Shown: one piece after another, positions 32,544 to 34,030 of the stretch
Position numbering within the stretch: position 1 is the stretch's first letter
How the letters are laid out: each line of letters begins with the position of its first letter
NCBI RefSeq assembly: GCF_011355085.1
Contig: NZ_VXCP01000065.1
Location: 1 to 34,030, forward strand
Direction of reading: 5' to 3'
Length of the DNA: 34,030 nucleotides
Source of the DNA: Pseudomonas akapageensis
Lineage (GTDB): Bacteria > Pseudomonadota > Gammaproteobacteria > Pseudomonadales > Pseudomonadaceae
The notes under the pieces: generated by a model
What the model was told of the DNA's origin: nothing
Databases searched by the model: none
What the model saw: only the letters and a program-made list of their open reading frames with translations
Position numbers and translations under genes: made by a program

Positions 32544-33029
32544 GTGATCAAGGGCGCGCGGTACGCGCACACCAATCTGGTTGCCCATGACTGGCGCAGA
32601 CTCGCCGCCTTTTATGTCGAGCTGTTCGGCTGCACGGTGGTGCCGCCCGAACGCGACTATCGGGGGGCTGAGCTGGAAGCCGGCACGGGCGTGGCGGGAG
32701 CGTCCCTGGCCGGCGTTCACCTGCGCTTGCCGGGCCATGGCGCCGAGGGGCCGACGCTGGAAATATTCACCTACTCCATTCTGGCTAACGGCGATGCGCC
32801 TGCCGTGAACCGACCCGGCCTCGGCCATCTGGCGTTTGAGGTGAACTCGGTCTCCCAGGCCCGCAAACAGGTGCTGTCTGCGGGCGGCAAGGCCGTTGGC
32901 GAAGTCGTCACGCTGGTGACTGCCGCGGGCTCACGTGTCACCTGGTGCTACGTGACCGATCCTGAAGGCAACATCATCGAGCTGCAATCCTGGCAACCGG
33001 CAATGAGCCCGGAGCTACGCGACTCATAA
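32544..33029 (+). CDS. VOC/glyoxalase-fold protein
   Basis: 161 residues of the vicinal-oxygen-chelate fold with paired beta-alpha-beta units. It shows HTNLVAHDWRRLAAFYVELF at the start, HLRLPGHGAEGPTLEIFTYS in the middle, LGHLAFEVNSVSQARKQVLS at the second unit, and YVTDPEGNIIELQSW at the end, with candidate metal ligands His 9, Glu in LEIF, His in LGHLAF and Glu in IIELQ. Members include lactoylglutathione lyases, dioxygenases and resistance proteins; the reaction cannot be assigned. The start codon is GTG, preceded by GAGGAATACC. Confidence 0.88.
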   Translation: MIKGARYAHTNLVAHDWRRLAAFYVELFGCTVVPPERDYRGAELEAGTGVAGASLAGVHLRLPGHGAEGPTLEIFTYSILANGDAPAVNRPGLGHLAFEVNSVSQARKQVLSAGGKAVGEVVTLVTAAGSRVTWCYVTDPEGNIIELQSWQPAMSPELRDS

Positions 33030-33140
33030 GCCACAGGTGACCTTCGTCCACAAGCGGGTGACCTGGCGCATGACCTTCGGCTGCATCGCCTTCAGGGGGA
33101 ACAGTTGGATTGGTTCGTACCCCAGGTCATGATTTGACAC
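33024..33140 (-). pseudogene. Possible 3' remnant of a truncated gene
   Basis: A minus-strand frame reads VSNHDLGYEPIQLFPLKAMQ and then PKVMRQVTRLWTKVTCGL before a stop that overlaps the end of the VOC gene. The amino-acid pattern looks like a genuine protein C-terminus. Upstream it runs into the REPIN, where the frame soon meets a stop, so any original gene has lost its 5' part. I do not recognise the family. Confidence 0.3.
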
Positions 33141-33150
33141 AGGTCTGTAG

Positions 33151-33247
33151 AGCGGGCTTGCCCGCGATGGGCTGCGCAGCAGCCCCGGCTATATTAGGCA
33201 TGACATCGCAGGGGAAGGCTGCGCCTTCCATCGCGGGCAAGCCCGCT
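33151..33247. repeat. REPIN (REP doublet), GCGGGCTTGCCCGCG family, second copy
   Basis: 20-bp inverted arms at 33151-33170 and 33228-33247 with AGCGGGCTTGCCCGCGATGG and complement. The loop carries GGCTGCGCAGCAGCC and GGAAGGCTGCGCCTTCC. The right arm continues as CTCCTA to about 33251, then diverges from the usual REP flank, consistent with an IS end there. Confidence 0.9.
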
Positions 33248-33251
33248 CCTA

Positions 33252-33509
33252 TGTATGGACTCGCCTACATTGTCTACCCGCTTTTGAACATGGTTACCCG
33301 GTTGCATCTATGTATCAGGCCTATCCGAGGAAGCGTTTCGCTTCTGGCCAACATCGGGGTGAGCTCGCGGTATGCCGATTACATTCAGGCCTCGTGGGCC
33401 GGTAGGAGCGCAGGCATCAATCCGCGACGGTCTTACCAAGGGTCAATGTTCAGTAGCAGGGGTTGGAGCGGCTCAGCGCCCCGGTGGCGTAACTCTGTAA
33501 ATCAGAGGC
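33252..33509. other. Non-coding end of the IS110-type element
   Basis: 258 bp without a coding frame of note between the REPIN and the transposase stop. It contains GAAGCG-TTT-CGCTTC (33330-33344) and GGCC-type dyads around 33393-33405. In the IS1111 branch of IS110 elements the bridge RNA is encoded in the end downstream of the recombinase, which is where this lies. Whether an RNA is made is not shown by the sequence. Confidence 0.45.
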
Positions 33510-34030
33510 TCATACCGCCTCCTGATGATGACTGCTCGATTGTCGATGGTAGGTCTGTTCACTCTGCAGCAGTACCCAGATGATGCGCAGATTTCGATTG
33601 GCCAGCCTGACCGCCGCCTCCTTGCGCCCAAGGCGGGATAGCCAGCCTAAGAGGCGGCGGTCATCTGGCTGATCGGAATCAACCCTCAATTGCTTGAGCA
33701 CCGCGTGTGCACCCTGGACCAGCATGCTGCGCAGGTAACCATCTCCCCGCTTGCTCATCCTGCCTAGCCTGACCTTGTTCCCACTGCTGCGCTGATCGGG
33801 TACCAAGCCGAAATAGGCGGCAAATTGTCGAGCGTTGGCGAAGCGGGCTGGTTCGGGCTGTTTGGCCAGTAGGGCCGTGGCGATGATCGGACCAACACCG
33901 CGTATCGTCATCAAGCGTTGAGCTGTCTTGTCATCCCGAGCAGCCGTTTCCAACCGGGCTGTCAGTACAGCGATGCGTTCGCCCAGATAAAGCCATGCGA
34001 CGAGCAACTCATCGATCAGTTCTCGCAACA
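33510..34030 (-). CDS. IS110-family transposase/recombinase, C-terminal part
   Basis: About 172 residues of the DEDD-Ser recombinase are visible; the N-terminal RuvC-like domain is beyond the window. A coiled-coil region (RELIDELLVAWLYLGERIAV) is followed by the helix-hairpin-helix RLMTIRGVGPIIATALLA. The Tnp domain comes next: FANARQFAAYFGLVPDQRSS, then SGNKVRLGRMSKRGDGYLRS, where the serine of the QRSSG segment is the expected catalytic residue. The C-terminus LANRNLRIIWVLLQS fits the family. The reading frame is intact as far as seen, so the element may be active. Confidence 0.92.
   Translation of the reverse strand, partial: LRELIDELLVAWLYLGERIAVLTARLETAARDDKTAQRLMTIRGVGPIIATALLAKQPEPARFANARQFAAYFGLVPDQRSSGNKVRLGRMSKRGDGYLRSMLVQGAHAVLKQLRVDSDQPDDRRLLGWLSRLGRKEAAVRLANRNLRIIWVLLQSEQTYHRQSSSHHQEAV

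Larger units (their letters stand above)
33252..34030 (-). mobile_element. IS110-family insertion element, 3' part, running off the window
   Basis: The transposase C-terminal region (33510-34030) and about 258 bp of non-coding DNA after it. The inner boundary is placed near 33252 because REP similarity stops there. No inverted terminal repeats or target duplication are seen, as is usual for IS110. The other end is outside the window. Confidence 0.7.

Overview
The window looks like chromosomal DNA of a Pseudomonas of the fluorescens/putida type. The reasons are high-GC coding, the gcvH-gcvP-glyA order with a GcsR-type regulator next door, a guanidinopropionase-like enzyme, polyamine genes of the SpuC/PuuA kind, and several Pseudomonas-style REP doublets (REPINs). 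These are recognitions from the sequence and from memory, not database results.

Layout. (1) 1-5836, minus strand: a glycine-cleavage operon (gcvH-gcvP-glyA, glyA cut by the window edge). It has a good sigma-54 promoter and three 18-bp dyads just downstream of gcsR, its likely enhancer-binding activator. (2) 5854-7930: a LysR gene 17 bp upstream of gcsR, divergent from a ureohydrolase. (3) 8063-13955, minus strand: a tight six-gene run of APC permease, GpuA-like guanidino-acid hydrolase, polysaccharide-deacetylase-family hydrolase, epimerase, SDR and LysR regulator. (4) 14145-14533: a REPIN, a 45-residue membrane mini-protein and a hairpin. (5) 14544-18575: an orphan PotF-like binding protein, a nitrilase-family amidase, a LuxR-type regulator and a P1/DmpA-type peptidase. 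(6) 18758-21513: a Cif-like alpha/beta hydrolase, a small probable outer-membrane barrel and a proline-rich lipoprotein. (7) 21638-25932: an XRE-cupin regulator with tandem operators, glutamylpolyamine synthetase, class III aminotransferase and class I glutamine amidotransferase. (8) 26111-33029: chromate-transporter homologue, two MFS transporters, a LysR regulator, a membrane-fusion protein and a VOC protein. (9) 33024-34030: a possible gene remnant, a REPIN and the 3' part of an IS110-family element.

How it fits together. From the left edge to about 25.9 kb, most genes concern release of ammonia, urea or carbon from small nitrogen compounds: glycine, guanidino acids, amides, peptides and polyamines. 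Two points stand out. The first ureohydrolase shares a divergent regulatory region with a LysR-gcsR pair next to the glycine cleavage operon, which would make sense if it released glycine from guanidinoacetate. The six-gene GpuA operon combines a guanidino hydrolase with a deacetylase-fold hydrolase and two dehydrogenase-type enzymes, and looks like an uncharacterised catabolic route. The right end is ordinary accessory transport plus a mobile element abutting a REPIN.
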